From Hevea brasiliensis (lineage: Eukaryota > Streptophyta > Magnoliopsida > Malpighiales > Euphorbiaceae), in assembly GCF_030052815.1 (NCBI RefSeq), contig NC_079505.1, positions 27,482,843 to 27,546,842 on the forward strand: a stretch of DNA of 64,000 bases, given 5' to 3'. Within the stretch, counting starts at the first letter, position 1. Each line of letters opens with the position of its first letter. Shown here in pieces: positions 34,164-46,666 of the stretch. The position numbers and the translations under genes are program-made. The notes under the pieces are model-generated. The model searched no databases, was not told the DNA's origin, and worked only from the letters and a program-made list of their open reading frames with translations.

Positions 34164-34475
34164 AGATGGATGTCAAAACAGCTTTTCTCAATGGATACAT
34201 TGAAGAGAACATTTTCATGGAACACCCTAGGGTTTTGAATCCCAAGATGGTTCCAAGGTATGCAAGCTAAAGCGTTCCATTTATGGGTTGAAGCAAGCTT
34301 CGAGGAGTTGGAACATCCGTTTTGATGAAGCCATTAAATCATTTGGTTTTATCAAAAATGAGGATGAGCCATGTGTATATAAGAAGGTTAGTGACAATGC
34401 TATCACTTTCCTTGTCTTATATGTGGATGACATACTGTTGATGGGTAATGACAAAGGTATGTTGACAACTGTAAA
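34164..34475 (+). pseudogene. pol: C2 reverse transcriptase, middle part
   Basis: Resumes exactly at AGATG, the right target duplication of G3, with the DVKTAFLNG codons, SIYGLKQASRSW and the catalytic YVDD in LVLYVDDILLMGN. About 310 bp later the gene is cut again by the G2 5' LTR; GTAAA at 34471-34475 is the left G2 target duplication. Confidence 0.92.
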
Positions 34476-37400
34476 TGTAACACCCCGTTTGCATAGCCTG
34501 GTAGATTTCACTGTTTCGGTGACCGGTGTCAGTCCGGATAATTAAGGGGATTAGAACCATAATTAAGACAACTAGAAAAGTCATAAACACAAATAATTAT
34601 TAATATCCAATTAGTTAAGTATAAATAAGAAAAACAGAATATAAGAAGTTAAACGAGCTGAGAGTCACAGTGATGGGTGACCTCCTCGGGAACGACTGCG
34701 AAGTCGTTTTAAACTCAAATTTCGAACCGTAAAAAGTGACGCTGCGGTCCTTAGGACCCTTATAAACATAGTGGAAAAAAGAAAATCTCGAAAAAGAACT
34801 ATTAAGTCAGTCAAATAATTAGGTCAGGGAGCCAGAAGAAATATGGAATTATTTGTAAACCGGGATGAACCGGCGAGGGGCAATTTGGTCAATTGACCCC
34901 GAGAGCTGACTCCTGACCTAACTGTCAAATAAAATAGGAGAAAAGGGAATTTTGGAATCAAGAATTAAATTAAAGAACTAATAAAAAAAAAGAGAGGAAA
35001 ATGAAAAAGTCAAAAGTGATGACATAATGCATGATCTCATGCATGATGCCAAAAATAAATTAATTAGTTGAATTATTTAATTGGACTTTTTGTGGTTTTC
35101 CATAAGCCTAAATAAATAAAGAAAAGAAAAGAAAAAAAAAACAAAAATCCTTTCTTCTTCCACCTCTCTTTGCCGCCCCACTCCTCCCAAAATTCTCCAT
35201 GGAAGTTTCTTCATTAAGCTTACACTTAAGCTTAATTTTCTCCACTTAACCTTTATAACTTCCCTAAAAACTTCACTAAAGCTTGTTATTACAACTTGAG
35301 AAGAAGAATTACAAGAAGAAAGAAGAGTTAAAGATAGGGTTTGAAGGATTTAAGAAAGGTTAGTGTGCTAACTTACCATTTTACTTCTTTAAATGCATAA
35401 TTAGTTGTGAAAGAGAGCTTAGAACTTGATTAAATGAAATAAATATGGGGGAAGGACCATTGCTGAAATTTTGGTCTGGTTGAAGGGAGTATGAAATGCA
35501 TGAATTTAATGAGTTTGAATGAGTTTATGGATCTCCATTAGTTGAATGATTAGCACTAAAACCATTAAATGTAGTTAAATGAATGAGATGAATAAGTTAG
35601 GGTTTGAATGTTAGGGTTTGTGAACCAAATTTTGGAGAAATGTATAAATGATATCTTTGACCAATTGTGGACTGAAAAATGGTCAATAATGACCAAAGGA
35701 AATGTGTGGGAATTGTTAGAATGGAAGTCAAATTCGTAGGTCAAATGGTCATGCTGCAGGCAGCATGACCAAACCAACTTTGAAGGACCAAAACAGAAAT
35801 TTTACAAGTTCAATTGATATGCCACCAATTGGGGATGAAAATAGACATAAAAGGGCACAATTTTCATTAAGGAACCATGCCCAAAAATTGACCAAAACCT
35901 AGTGAACCAATTGACCAAAGTGAAATAAGAGCAGGCTGCCACTGCACAAACTAACCAAATGAACAGTAATTGTTCATTTGGTCGTAACTCGAGCTAGGAA
36001 GGTCAAAAGGACCTGAGATTTTACCAGTCATTAGATAAGACATAGATCTAAAACTTTCATGAAGAACACCACCCCAAATTATGCCATTAACCTAGTCAAA
36101 TTATTGAGCAAAGTTGAGTAATTAAACCTGGAACTCTGCAGAATTGCCATTGAGCAGTAAAGTTCCAATGGCTATAACTCTCTCTAGAAAACTCCGATTT
36201 AGGTGAATCTTGAACCGATGGAAACCTAATACATAGTAGAACATTTCGTATGAAGGAAATTAGACCAAATTATGGACTTAACTTGATCAAATTATTGAAT
36301 GAAGTTGGACCAAAAATCTGCCAGAACAAAAATTGCAGCATGAACAGTGCACGTGAACAGTAATTGTATTTTGGCTATAACTTGAGCTACAAAACTCCGA
36401 TTGGGGTGATCCAAAAATGAGAATACACTTAAGACAATAAAGAACATTTTCTATGAAGGAAGTTTTGCAAAATTCCAACAGTAGATGGACCAATGAAACA
36501 GTGCAATTTAGAACTCCAAAACCGAAAATTGGCAATTTTGCCTAAAAGACCTAAGCTTTGAGAAAATGGCCAAAACCAACAAGTTTAGTGACTAAAATGT
36601 GGTATGTGGGTGAAGTTGAAATTCCCATACCTATTAAGCCTTAGAAAGTCAACTATTTGACTTGAATAGTGCAGTGAATAGTAACCCGAAACACAAAATT
36701 TAAAGAACGTCGAATTTAGCACGTTAGAGCTAGGTAATTGTGAAGCTAAATTTATTTTGGATTTATGTTAAGTTCTAGTACTGAAACATTATAAAATTGT
36801 GTGTTTCAGTTGAAAAGATTATCGGGAAGGAACCCGAGGAACCGAGTCGAGGCTAAAGGACGACTCGCTTGAGGTTTGTGCACAATAAACCCTATTTAAG
36901 GATTTTATCTTTTAAAAATTGATTTAGTACGCATTATGAATTTATGAACTTTTGTGTTGCAACCTTGTGATCAAATTGTAACTTTGGAAATTGATTTGAT
37001 TTTTGTATGCAATATTTGAATGAAATGTTTGAAATGGATTTTTGATTCACACTTAGCATGACAGTTACTTATTATTCCTCCTCCATTTATGGGGTTGAGA
37101 TCGTTTATTTTCCTCCCTCTCTGGCTTGCCAGTTGAGGTTGTAGATCGAATGAGTACTCATTAGCTAGCTAGCCACCTCTCTCATTGATTTTCATTAATG
37201 GGGTTGAGATTGCTTTGTCGTGGTGTACAACGCGGCATTGATCGGAAATTTTGTGTCATTGCTTAAGTTGTGTATGACTTTGGCAACACTGTGTTTATGA
37301 AATTGTTTGACTAAACTGTGTTTAATAGATTATTTGACAAAATGATGTTATTATGAACTTTAATATTTGTGAAATGTAATTGAGAAACATTAAATTGTGT

Positions 37401-38142
37401 TTGGCAATGAATGATTTATTTATTGCATTTTAAATTTTTATTGTGCACCACTGAGTATTTTTATACTCAGCGATAGCTTATTTCTTTATCATGAGATAAG
37501 AGCAAGAGAAAGCAGTGAGTGAGTCTTTGTTAAATCGAGGACTACTTTGATCATTTTGTACGGGTATTATTTTATACCCTTGTAGATAATCTTGATGTAA
37601 ATATAGAAATGTTATTTATATCAATGTAAGTTGAGCAGTTGTAAATAAATTGTAATGATATTATTTTGGACTTTCTTCTGTAAATTTAATCGTTGTACAT
37701 ATGAAATTCCTACTTTATGCTTTGTGAATGGAATTATTAACTATTCTGAGTTGATAAATTTGATTTGGATTGTGGAACTGTTTTGAAATGAATTGATTGG
37801 AGTTGAATTGTGATTTATTGGAGGTTGGAAATTGTGAAACATTTTTGGGAGTGTTTTTCTCAGATATTTGAAGAACGGTTTTCCCCAAAAACAAACGGAA
37901 CTCTGTCAAAATTTTTATAAAAATTGCGGCAAAAGTAAAATGGACAAAAAAGTTTACTAGTATTTAAACTTGAATAAATGATTTTTAATTCTCACTAAAA
38001 TGCTCACCACTTCCAAAATGTAAGAAAATCGTTTTAAAATCTCTTGTAGGGTACTTGATGAGTTATCGGTAAGGGAAGTTCGGTAGTTCATTAAGTATTC
38101 TACGGGATCATGTTATGCCTTACGGAGGGGTAAGGTGTGACA
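34476..38142 (+). repeat. G2 5' LTR (3667 bp)
   Basis: TGTAACACC to GGTGTGACA. In the first 200 bp I count about a dozen differences from the 3' LTR; later parts look closer. Contains an AACGACT/AGTCGTT stem (34691-34708), a 27-base near-palindrome (35955-35981), three diverged repeats of about 190 bp (about 35957-36530) and the CTGAGTA/TACTCAG hairpin (37451-37470). No coding gene is supported in its 3.7 kb. Confidence 0.95.
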
Positions 38143-38150
38143 TGTTTTAG

Positions 38151-38162
38151 TGGTATCAGAGC
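38151..38162 (+). other. G2 primer-binding site (initiator Met tRNA)
   Basis: TGGTATCAGAGC, eight bases after the 5' LTR end. Confidence 0.93.
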
Positions 38163-38310
38163 ATATAAATTTTGACTATGTTTATGAACATTTTATTGAC
38201 AAGTGCAACTGCTCAAGTGTCTTTAATTGATACATATGACATATTTACATCATGAATATGCACTAACGGAGGTCAACCTCCTTGTGTTTGATCTCAGGAA
38301 GTAGAAAATT

Positions 38311-39998
38311 GTGAAAAACAGAATGGAAGGAGGAGATCATTCCGAAGAACAATCTGTTGAGGCTGAGGTTCAAGGGGAAGCCCCAGCACTCCAGAACGTG
38401 AGTGGGTCAGCCACTCCAGCTCCTGCACCAGCACCGCAGTTTCCTGCTCAATTTGTACAGCAGATGGCTGCGTTCTTTCAACAAATGGCGGGTAATGTGG
38501 GTTCCCAAGCTCAAATGCCAGTACCTGTAACACAACCACGGCCCTCAGCTCGGCAATATGAAAAATTGATGAAATTTGGGGCCACCGAGTTTAAAGGCAC
38601 TGTGGATCCACTGGAGGCAGAACAGTGGTTGGAAAGAATGGAACGAGTTTACAGAAAACTGTAGTGCACGGAAGAGATGAAGTTCGAGTATTCTGTTTCC
38701 TTGTTACAAGGGGATGCATATGAATGGTGGAAGACCATCCCACACAGCCTGGTTGAGCTGCCTGTGCTGACATGGACAGACTTCCTGAGGGAATTCAGGC
38801 AGAAATGGGTTCCCGATGCGTATGTAGATAAGAAATTGCAAGAATTCCTGAGTTTGAAGCAAGGGGACCGAACCATAGCAGAGTATGAGAGAGACTTCTC
38901 AAGGCTAAGCCACTATGCTGGAAGCTTAGTCTCCACCCCCAGAGACAGATGCAAGAGGTTTGAGTCTGGGCTAAGGCAGAATTTGAGAATGCAAGTAGTG
39001 GGTTTCAGACATCAGAATTTCGCTGAATTGATCTTACAGGCCCTGGAATTGGAAAGGATAGAATCAGAAGGGACAGTGAAGAAGAGTACACAAGAGCAAA
39101 CTGAAAAGACTACGGGGCAAGCATCTGAAAGTGGTTCTGGGAAGAGGAAACAGTTTGCGGGATCTAGCTCCCGTAAATCTGGCAGAGGCAGATTTTTTGG
39201 CCAAAGACCACCCTGGTCTGGTCAGCAGACCCAACAAGCTTCTCGAGGATCTCTATCAGTACGACAGTGTGAGACTTGTGGGAAAACTCATGGCGGGGTT
39301 TGTTTTAAAGCTACTGGCGCATGTTTTAACTGTGGAGGGAGTGGACATTTCGCGAAGGATTGCACTAGCCTGCGCCGGTCTGGATCTTTCACTACAACTG
39401 AAGGATCAGCCCAAGTCTCTGTACCCAGAGTGTCACAATCAGCTGCTAGAGGTAGAGGCAGAGGTAGGGGTCCTGGTAACACCCCTGGAAGTCAAAGCAC
39501 TGTTAACCAGCCAGTACCCAATGGCGCACCAGTCAACGTGTATACCATGCGTCAGAGGGAGGAGGCTGAAACATCAGACGTAGTAGCTGGTATTTTCTCC
39601 ATCCTTGACCAAGATGTGTATGTGTTATTTGATCCTGGCTCCACACATTCATATGTTAGTGCTAGTGTGATGTGCTCTACTGCTATTCAGTGTGTACCAA
39701 TGGACTATGATGTGCTAGTAACTAGTCCATTAGGCCAGGAGGTCAGGGTAAATAGGCTATATAGGGACTGTCCTTTGGTGATCCAAGGACATACTTTTCT
39801 ATCTGATTTAATTGAAATGCCCTTCAAAGATTATGACATTATCTTAGGCATGGATTGGTTAGCCAGGCATCATGCTATGATTGACTGTAAACTGAAGACA
39901 GTCACTTTTAGTCTCCCTCAGTATGGTGATGTAGTAATACATGGGGAGAGGCAGTTATTACCTTCAAACATCATTTTAGACCGGCGGAAAAATGATTA
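38311..39998 (+). pseudogene. gag-pro: G2 gag and protease, one in-frame stop
   Basis: A single frame opens near 38311 (MKNRMEGGDHSEE; the Met before EGGDH at 38323 matches the G4 start better) and is interrupted only by TAG at 38662-38664, where G4 has a His-Tyr pair. The gag domain continues with YEWWKTIPHSLVELPVLTW, FRQKWVPDAYVD and LSLKQGDRTIAEYERDF. The zinc knuckle CFNCGGSGHFAKDC (39322-39363) is intact. Protease follows in frame with LFDPGSTHSYVS (catalytic Asp at 39631-39633) and ILGMDWLARH. The frame ends at 39997-39999; the short link to RT is damaged. Confidence 0.93.
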
Positions 39999-39999
39999 G

Positions 40000-41330
40000 A
40001 AAAGGGTGTGAGGCGTACTTGGCTCATGTGATAGACACCCAAGTGGGGAGTCCAGCACTGAGGGACATTCCTACTGTATGTGACTTTCCGGATGTGTTTC
40101 CTGATGAATTGCCAGGATTACCTCTAGAAAGATAGGTGCAGTTTGAAATTGATGTTATGCCTGGTGTGGACCCGATCTCCATAACATACAGAATAGCACC
40201 TGCAGAATTGAAGGAGTTGAAAGTGCAATTGCAAGAATTGCTTGATAAGGGCTTTATCTGCCCTAGTGTGTCACCTTGGGGAGTGCCAGTATTGTTTATC
40301 AAGAAGAAGGATGGCACTCTCCGGTTATGCATTGACTATCGGCAGTTGAATGAGGTGACAATAAAGAACAAATATCCATTACCCCGTATTGATGATTTGT
40401 TTGATCAGTTGAGGGGTGCAGCTGTATTCTCCAAAATTGACCTGAGATCAGGTTATTATCAGCTGAAAGTTCAAGAGCAGAGTATTTCAAAAACTGCCTT
40501 CAGAACCCGCTATGGTCATTATGAGTTCTTGGTCATGCCATTCGGGTTAACTAATGCTCCGGCTGCTTTCATGGATCTGATGAACACTATCTTCAGACCA
40601 TACATCAATCAGTTTGTTGTGGTATTTATTGATGATATATTGGTCTATTCGAGGAATGCAGAAGAGCATAATAGACATCTGCGGATTGTACTGCAAACTT
40701 TGAGAGAGAAACAACTATATGCCAAACTGTCGAAATGTGAATTTTGGCTGAAGGAGATATCCTTTTTGGGGCACATAGTATCAGCAGAGGGTATTAAGGT
40801 AGATCCTAGCAAGATTGAAGCTGTCCTTAATTGGAAGCCACCCAGAAATGTCACAGAGATTTGCAGTTTTCTGGGTTTAGCAGGATACTACCGTCGATTT
40901 GTGAAGGGATTCTCCATCTTGGCATCTCCATTGACCAAGTTGCTTAGAAAGGATGTGAAATTTCAGTGGACGGACAAATGCCAGCAAAGTTTTGATGAAT
41001 TGAAAAGATGTTTGACAGAGGCTCCAGTCCTGACTTTACCTACACCGGGTAAAGAATATCTGATTCTGATGCTTCTCACAATGGGTTAGGTTGTGTGTTG
41101 ATGCAAGATCGAAATGTTATTGCCTATGCATCACACCAGCTGAAACCACATGAGAGGAATCATCCAACACATGATTTGGAGCTTGCAGCTATTGTGTTTG
41201 CTCTTAAGATCTGGAGACATTATTTGTATGGGGAGAAGTGCTACATCTATACAGATCATAAAAGCTTGAAGTATTTAGGCACCCAGAAAGAGTTGAATTT
41301 GAGACAGAGAGGTGGTTATAGTTGATAAAA
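40000..41330 (+). pseudogene. pol: G2 reverse transcriptase and RNase H
   Basis: After a damaged link (TAG at about 40133), frame 40136-41089 holds an apparently complete [53 protein letters not shown] and the catalytic FIDD (40625-40636), then the connection domain ([23 protein letters not shown]). RNase H starts at about 41050 but a frameshift there replaces the DASHNGLG reading. The rest is in frame 41095-41325 ([35 protein letters not shown]). Confidence 0.93.
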
Positions 41331-42952
41331 GACTACGATTTCCTGATAGACTATCAGCCAGGGAAAGCTAATGTTGTGGCTGACGCCTTAAGTCATAAGA
41401 CTATGGCAAGTCTACAGGTTACTCCCTTGTCTTTGATACATGAGTTGAGATCATTACATGCCAGTTTAGAGATTAATGATGAGGGGCAGACAGCAGTTGC
41501 ATGGCATGTACAGCCAGTGTTAATTGATCAGATCAGAATGGCTGCTCAGAATGATGAAAAGTATCAGAAGCTGTTGGAAGAAGTTAGACAGGGCAAGAAA
41601 CCAAAGTTCTCAATCAGAGATGATGGTTTAATGCTACACCAGGGCAGAATGTGTGTTCCTAATGATGTTGATTTGAGGCAGATCATTTTGAAGGAAGCAC
41701 ATGAGTCTCCTTTTGCTATGCACCCTGGTGGTACAAAAATGTATAGAGGGCTAAAGGAGCATTACTGGTGGATGGGTATGAAGAGAGATGTGGCAGAGTT
41801 TGTATCCAAATGCCTAACTTGTCAGCAAGTAAAGGCAGAGCATCAAGTGCCAACTGGGTTATTACATCCACTGTCAGTGCCAGAATGGAAATGGGAAAGA
41901 ATAACAATGGATTTTGTAATGGGACTTCCGAGGACACAGAAGAGTCACGATGCAGTGTGGGTCATTGTTGACAGACTGACTAAGTCTGCTCATTTTCTGC
42001 CAGTTTGAATGGACTACAGTTTGGACAGATTGGCCAGCTTGTACATTGACGAGATTGTGAGACTGCATGGAGTGCCGGTATCTATTGTATCAGACAGAGA
42101 TCCTAGGTTCACTTCTAGATTCTGGGCTAGTCTTCAGAGAGCCCTAGGAACTAGATTGAACTTCGATGCGACATTCCACCCACGCAGACGGATGGCGATC
42201 GGAGAGGGTAATTCAGATCTTGGAGGACATGCTACGGGCTTGTGTGATTGAGTTTGAGGGTAGTTGGGATACACACTTGCCTTTGATTGAGTTTGCTTAC
42301 AACAATAGCTACCAATCAAGCATTGGGATGCCTCCATATGAAGCTTTGTATGGCAGTAAATGTAGAACCCCGTTGTGTTGGGATGACGTGGGTGAAAGCA
42401 AAATGATTGGACCCAAAATTGTTCAACAGACTGAAGAGAAAATCAGGGTCATCAGAGGTCGACTTAAAGCTGCATCAGAATGTCAGAAGTCCTATATTGA
42501 TTTGAAAAGAAGAGATATTGAGTATGCAGTGGGTGAAAAAGTTTTCCTCAAAGTTTCTCCTTGGAAGAGAATTATGAGATTCGGCAGAAAGGGGAAACTA
42601 AGTCCTCGTTTTATTGGGCCATATGAGGTTCTAGAAAGAGTGGGTCCTTTGGCATATCGGTTGGCACTACCTCCAGAGTTGGAAAAGATACATAATGTCT
42701 TCCATGTGTCTATGTTGAGGAGGTATCGATCAGACCCATCTCATGAAGTACCAGTAGAAGAAAATGAAGTGAATCCAGACCTCACATATGAAGAAGAACC
42801 CATAAAGATTCTGGCTTATGAGGTGAAGCAGCTGCAGAACAAGCAGATACCATTGGTGAAAGTGCTGTGGAACCATCATTCGGGCCAGGAGGCTACTTAG
42901 GAACGAGAGGAGGACATGAGGAGACAGCACCCACAGCTATTCAGAGATTGAT
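41322..42952 (+). pseudogene. int: G2 integrase with chromodomain-like tail
   Basis: Frame 41322-42008 has the HHCC zinc site (41700-41822: HESPFAMHPG ... CLTCQQVK) and the first catalytic Asp (TMDFVMGLP). It stops at TGA (42006-42008), probably from CGA. Frame 42009-42251 has the second Asp ([10 protein letters not shown]). A frameshift near 42180 leads to frame 42166-42900 with the Glu in SERVIQ, IEFAYNNSYQ, the GPYEV motif and HNVFHVSMLRRY. A TAG at 42898-42900 replaces a Trp of the chromodomain-like end (IPLVKVLWNHHSGQEAT). There is no intron-like insert after VIQ, unlike G1. Confidence 0.93.
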
Positions 42953-42984
42953 ACCAGGTAAAATTTCGAGACGAAATTTATTTT

Positions 42985-42998
42985 AAGGGGGGGAGAAT
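42985..42998 (+). other. G2 polypurine tract
   Basis: A run of G flanked by AA and AGAA, directly before the 3' LTR TG at 42999. Confidence 0.88.
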
Positions 42999-45900
42999 TG
43001 TAACATCCCGTTTGCATAGCCTGGTAGATTACACTGTTCCGGTGACCGGTGTCGGTCCGGATAATTAAGGGGATTAGAACCATACTTAAGACAACTAAAG
43101 AAGTCATAAACACAAATAATTAGTAATGTCCAATTAGTTAAGTATAAATAAGAAAAACAGAACATAATAAGTTAAACGAGCCGAGAGTCACAGCGATGGG
43201 TGACCTCCTCGGGAACGACTGCGAAGTCGTTTTAAACTCAAATTTCAAACCATAAAAAGTGACGCTGCGGTCCTTACGACCCTTATAAACATAGTGGAAA
43301 AAAGAAAATCACGAAAAAGAACTGTTAAGTCAGTCAAATAATTAGGTCAGGGAGCCAGAAGAAATATGGAATTATTTGCAAACCGGGATAAACCGGCGAG
43401 GGGCAATTTGGTCAATTGACCCCGAGAGCTGACTCCTGACATAACTGTCAAATAAAGTCGGAGAAAAGGGAATTTCGGAATCGAGAATTAAATTAAAAAA
43501 CTAATAAAAAAAAAGAGAGGAAAATGAAAAAGTCAAAAGTGATGACATCATGCATGATCTCATGCATGATGCCAAAAATAAATTAATTAGTTGAATTATT
43601 TAATTGAACTTTTTGTGGTTTTCCATAAGCCTAAATAAATAAAGAAAAGAAAAGAAAAGAAAAAACAAAAAACCTTTCTTCTTCCACTTCTCTTTCCCGC
43701 CCCACTCCTCCCAAAATTCTCCATGGAAGTTTCTTCATTAAGCTTACACTTAAGCTTAATTTTCTCCACTTAACCTTTATAACTTCCCTAAAAACTTCAC
43801 TAAAGCTTGTTATTACAACTTGAGAAGAAGAATTACAAGAATAAAGAAGAGTTAAAGATAGGGTTTGAAGGATTTAAGAAAGGTTAGTGTGCTAACTTAC
43901 CATTTTACTTCTTTAAATGCATAATTAGTTGTGAAAGAGAGCTTAGAACTTGATTAAATGAAACAAATATGGGGGAAGGACCATTGCTAAAATTTTGGTC
44001 TGGTTGAAGGGAGTATGAATTGCATGAATTTAATGAGTTTGAATGAGTTTAAGGATCTCCATTAGTTGAATGATTAGCACTAAAACCATTAAATGTAGTT
44101 AAATGCATGAGATGAATAAGTTAGGGTTTGAATGTTAGGGTTTGTGAACCAAATTTTAGAGAAATGTATAAAAGATATCTTTGACCAATTGTGGACTGAA
44201 AAATGGTCAATAATGACCAAAGGAAATGTGTGGGAATTGTTAGAATGGAAGTCAAATTCGTAGGTCAAATGGTCATGCTGCTGGCAGCATGACCAAACCA
44301 ACTTTGAAGGACCAAAACGGAAATTTTACAAGTCCAATTGATATGCCACTGATTGGGGATGAAAATAGACATAAAAGGGCACAATTTTCATTAGGGAACC
44401 ATGCCCAAAAACTGACCAAAACCTAGTGAACCAATTGACCAAAGTGAAATGAGAGCAGGCTGCCACTGCACAAACTGACCAAATGAACAGTAATTGTTCA
44501 TTTGGTCATAACTCGAGCTAGGAATGTCAAAAGAACCTGATATTTTACCAGTAGTTAGATAAGACATAGATCTAAAACTTTCATGAAGAACACCACCCCA
44601 AATTATGCCATTAACCTAGTCAAATAATTGAGCAAAGTTGAGTTATTAAACCTGCAACTCTGCAGAATTACCATTGAGCAGTAAAGTTCCAATGGCTATA
44701 ACTCTCTCTAGAAAACTCCGATTTAGGTGAATCTTGAACCAATGGAAACCTAAGACATAGTAGAACATTTCGTATGAAGGAAATTAGACCAAATTATGGA
44801 CTTAACTTGATCAAATTATTGAATGAAGTTGGACCAAAAATCTGCCAGAACCAAAATTGCAGCATGAACAGTGCACCTAAACAGTAATTGTATTTTGGCT
44901 ATAACTTGAGCTAAAAAACTCCGATTGTGGTGATCCAAAAATGAGAATACACTTAAGACAATAAAGAACATTTTCTATGAAGGAAGTTTTGCCAAATTTC
45001 AACAGTAGATGGACCAATGAAACAGTGCAATTTAGAACTCCAAAACCGAAAATTGGCAATTTTGCCTAAAAGACCTAAGCTTTGAGAAAATGGCCAAAAC
45101 CAACAAGTTTAGTGACCAAAATGTGGTATGTGGGTGAAGTTGGAATTCCCATACCTATTAAGCCTTAGAAAGTCAACTATTTGACTTGAATAGTGCAGTG
45201 AATAGTAACTCAAAACACAAAATTTAAAGAACGTCGAATTTAGCACGTTAGAGCTAGGTAATTGTGAAGCTAAATTTATTTTGGATTTATGTTAAGTTCT
45301 AGTACTGAAACATTGTAAAATTGTGTGTTTCAGTTGAAAAGATTATCGGGAAGGAGCCCGAGGAACCGAGTCGAGGCTAAAGGACGACTCGCTTGAGGTT
45401 TGTGCACAATAAACCCTATTTAAGCATTTTATCTTTGAAAAATTGATTTAGTACGCATTATGAATTTATGAACTTTTGTATTGCCACCTTGTGATCAAAT
45501 TGTAACTTTGGAAATTGATTTGATTTTTGTATGCAATATTTGAATGAAATGTTTGAAATGGATTTTTGATTCACACTTAGCATGACAGTTACTTATTATT
45601 CCTCCTCCATTTATGGGGTTGAGATCATTTATTTTCCTCCCTCTCTGGCTTGCCAGTTGAGGTTGTAGATCGAATGAGTACTCATTAGCTAACTAGCCAC
45701 CTCCCTCATTGATTTTCATTAATGGGGTTGAGATTGCTTTGTCGTAGTGTACAACGCGGCATTGATTGGAAATTTTGTGTCATTGCTTAAGTTGTGTATG
45801 ACTTTGGCAACACTGTGTTTATGAAATTGTTTGACTAAACTGTGTTTAATCGATTATTTGACAAAATGATGTTATTATGAACTTTAATATTTGTGAAATG

Positions 45901-46666
45901 TAATTGAGAAACATTAAATTGTGTTTGGCAATGAATTATTTATTTATTGCATTTTAAATTTTTATTGTGCACCACTGAGTATTTTTATACTCAGCGATAG
46001 CTTATTTTGCTGTTGCAGATAAGAGCAAGGAGAAAGCAGCAGAGTGAGCTGCTGTTAAATCGAGGACTACTCTGATCATTTTGTACGGGTATTATTTTAT
46101 ACCCTTGTAGATAATCTTGGTGTAAATATAGAAATGTTATTTGTATCAATGTAAGTTGAGCAGTTGTAAATAAATTGTAATGATATTATTTTGGACTTTC
46201 TTCTATAAATTTAATATTTGTACATATGAATTCCTACTTTATGCTTTGTGAATGGAATTATTAACTATTCTGAGTTGATAAATTTGATTTGGATTGTGGA
46301 ACTGTTTTGAAATGAATTGATTGGAGTTGAATTGTGATTTATTGGAGGTTGGAAATTGTGAAACATTTTTGGGAGTGTTTTTCTCAGGTATTTGAAGAAC
46401 GGTTTTCCCCAAAAACAAACGAAACTCTGTCAAAATTTTTATAAAAATTGCGGCAAAAGTAAAATGGACAAAAATTTTTACTAGTATTTAAACTTGAATA
46501 AATGGTTTTTAATTCTCACTAAAATGCTCACCACTTCCAAAATGTAAGAAAATCGTTTTAAAATCTCTTGTAGGGTACTTAATGAGTTATCGGTAGGGGA
46601 AGTTCGGTAGTTTATTAAGTATTCTACGGGATCATGTTATGCCTTACGGAGGGGTAAGGTGTGACA
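42999..46666 (+). repeat. G2 3' LTR (3668 bp)
   Basis: TGTAACATCCC to GGTGTGACA, followed by the target duplication GTAAA. Collinear with 34476-38142 throughout, including the near-palindrome (44479-44505) and the CTGAGTA/TACTCAG hairpin (45975-45994). No gene. Confidence 0.95.

Larger units (their letters stand above)
34476..46666 (+). mobile_element. G2: full-length Ty3/gypsy chromovirus (Tekay/Del-like)
   Basis: 12,191 bp between GTAAA duplications (34471-34475 and 46667-46671). LTRs of 3667 and 3668 bp, TG...CA ends, Met-tRNA primer site, purine tract, and gag-protease-RT-RNase H-integrase-chromodomain order. It is the best preserved element here, but has stop codons in gag and integrase and frameshifts in RNase H and integrase. 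The LTR length and C-terminal chromodomain fit Tekay/Del (lineage is inference). Confidence 0.95.

Noticed and set aside
33948..34238. Hydrophobic 96-codon frame resembling a membrane protein
   Set aside because: It lies in T-rich reversed LTR sequence and crosses the G3/C2 boundary, so it cannot be an evolved gene.
34981..35000. A-rich and AAAGA-rich runs as satellites or transposon tails
   Set aside because: Short simple-sequence runs inside the G2 LTRs, present in both copies (also near 35125-35150 and 43500-43670).
39131..39583. 150-codon plus-strand frame within G2 gag
   Set aside because: A shadow frame of the clear gag zinc-knuckle region in another phase.
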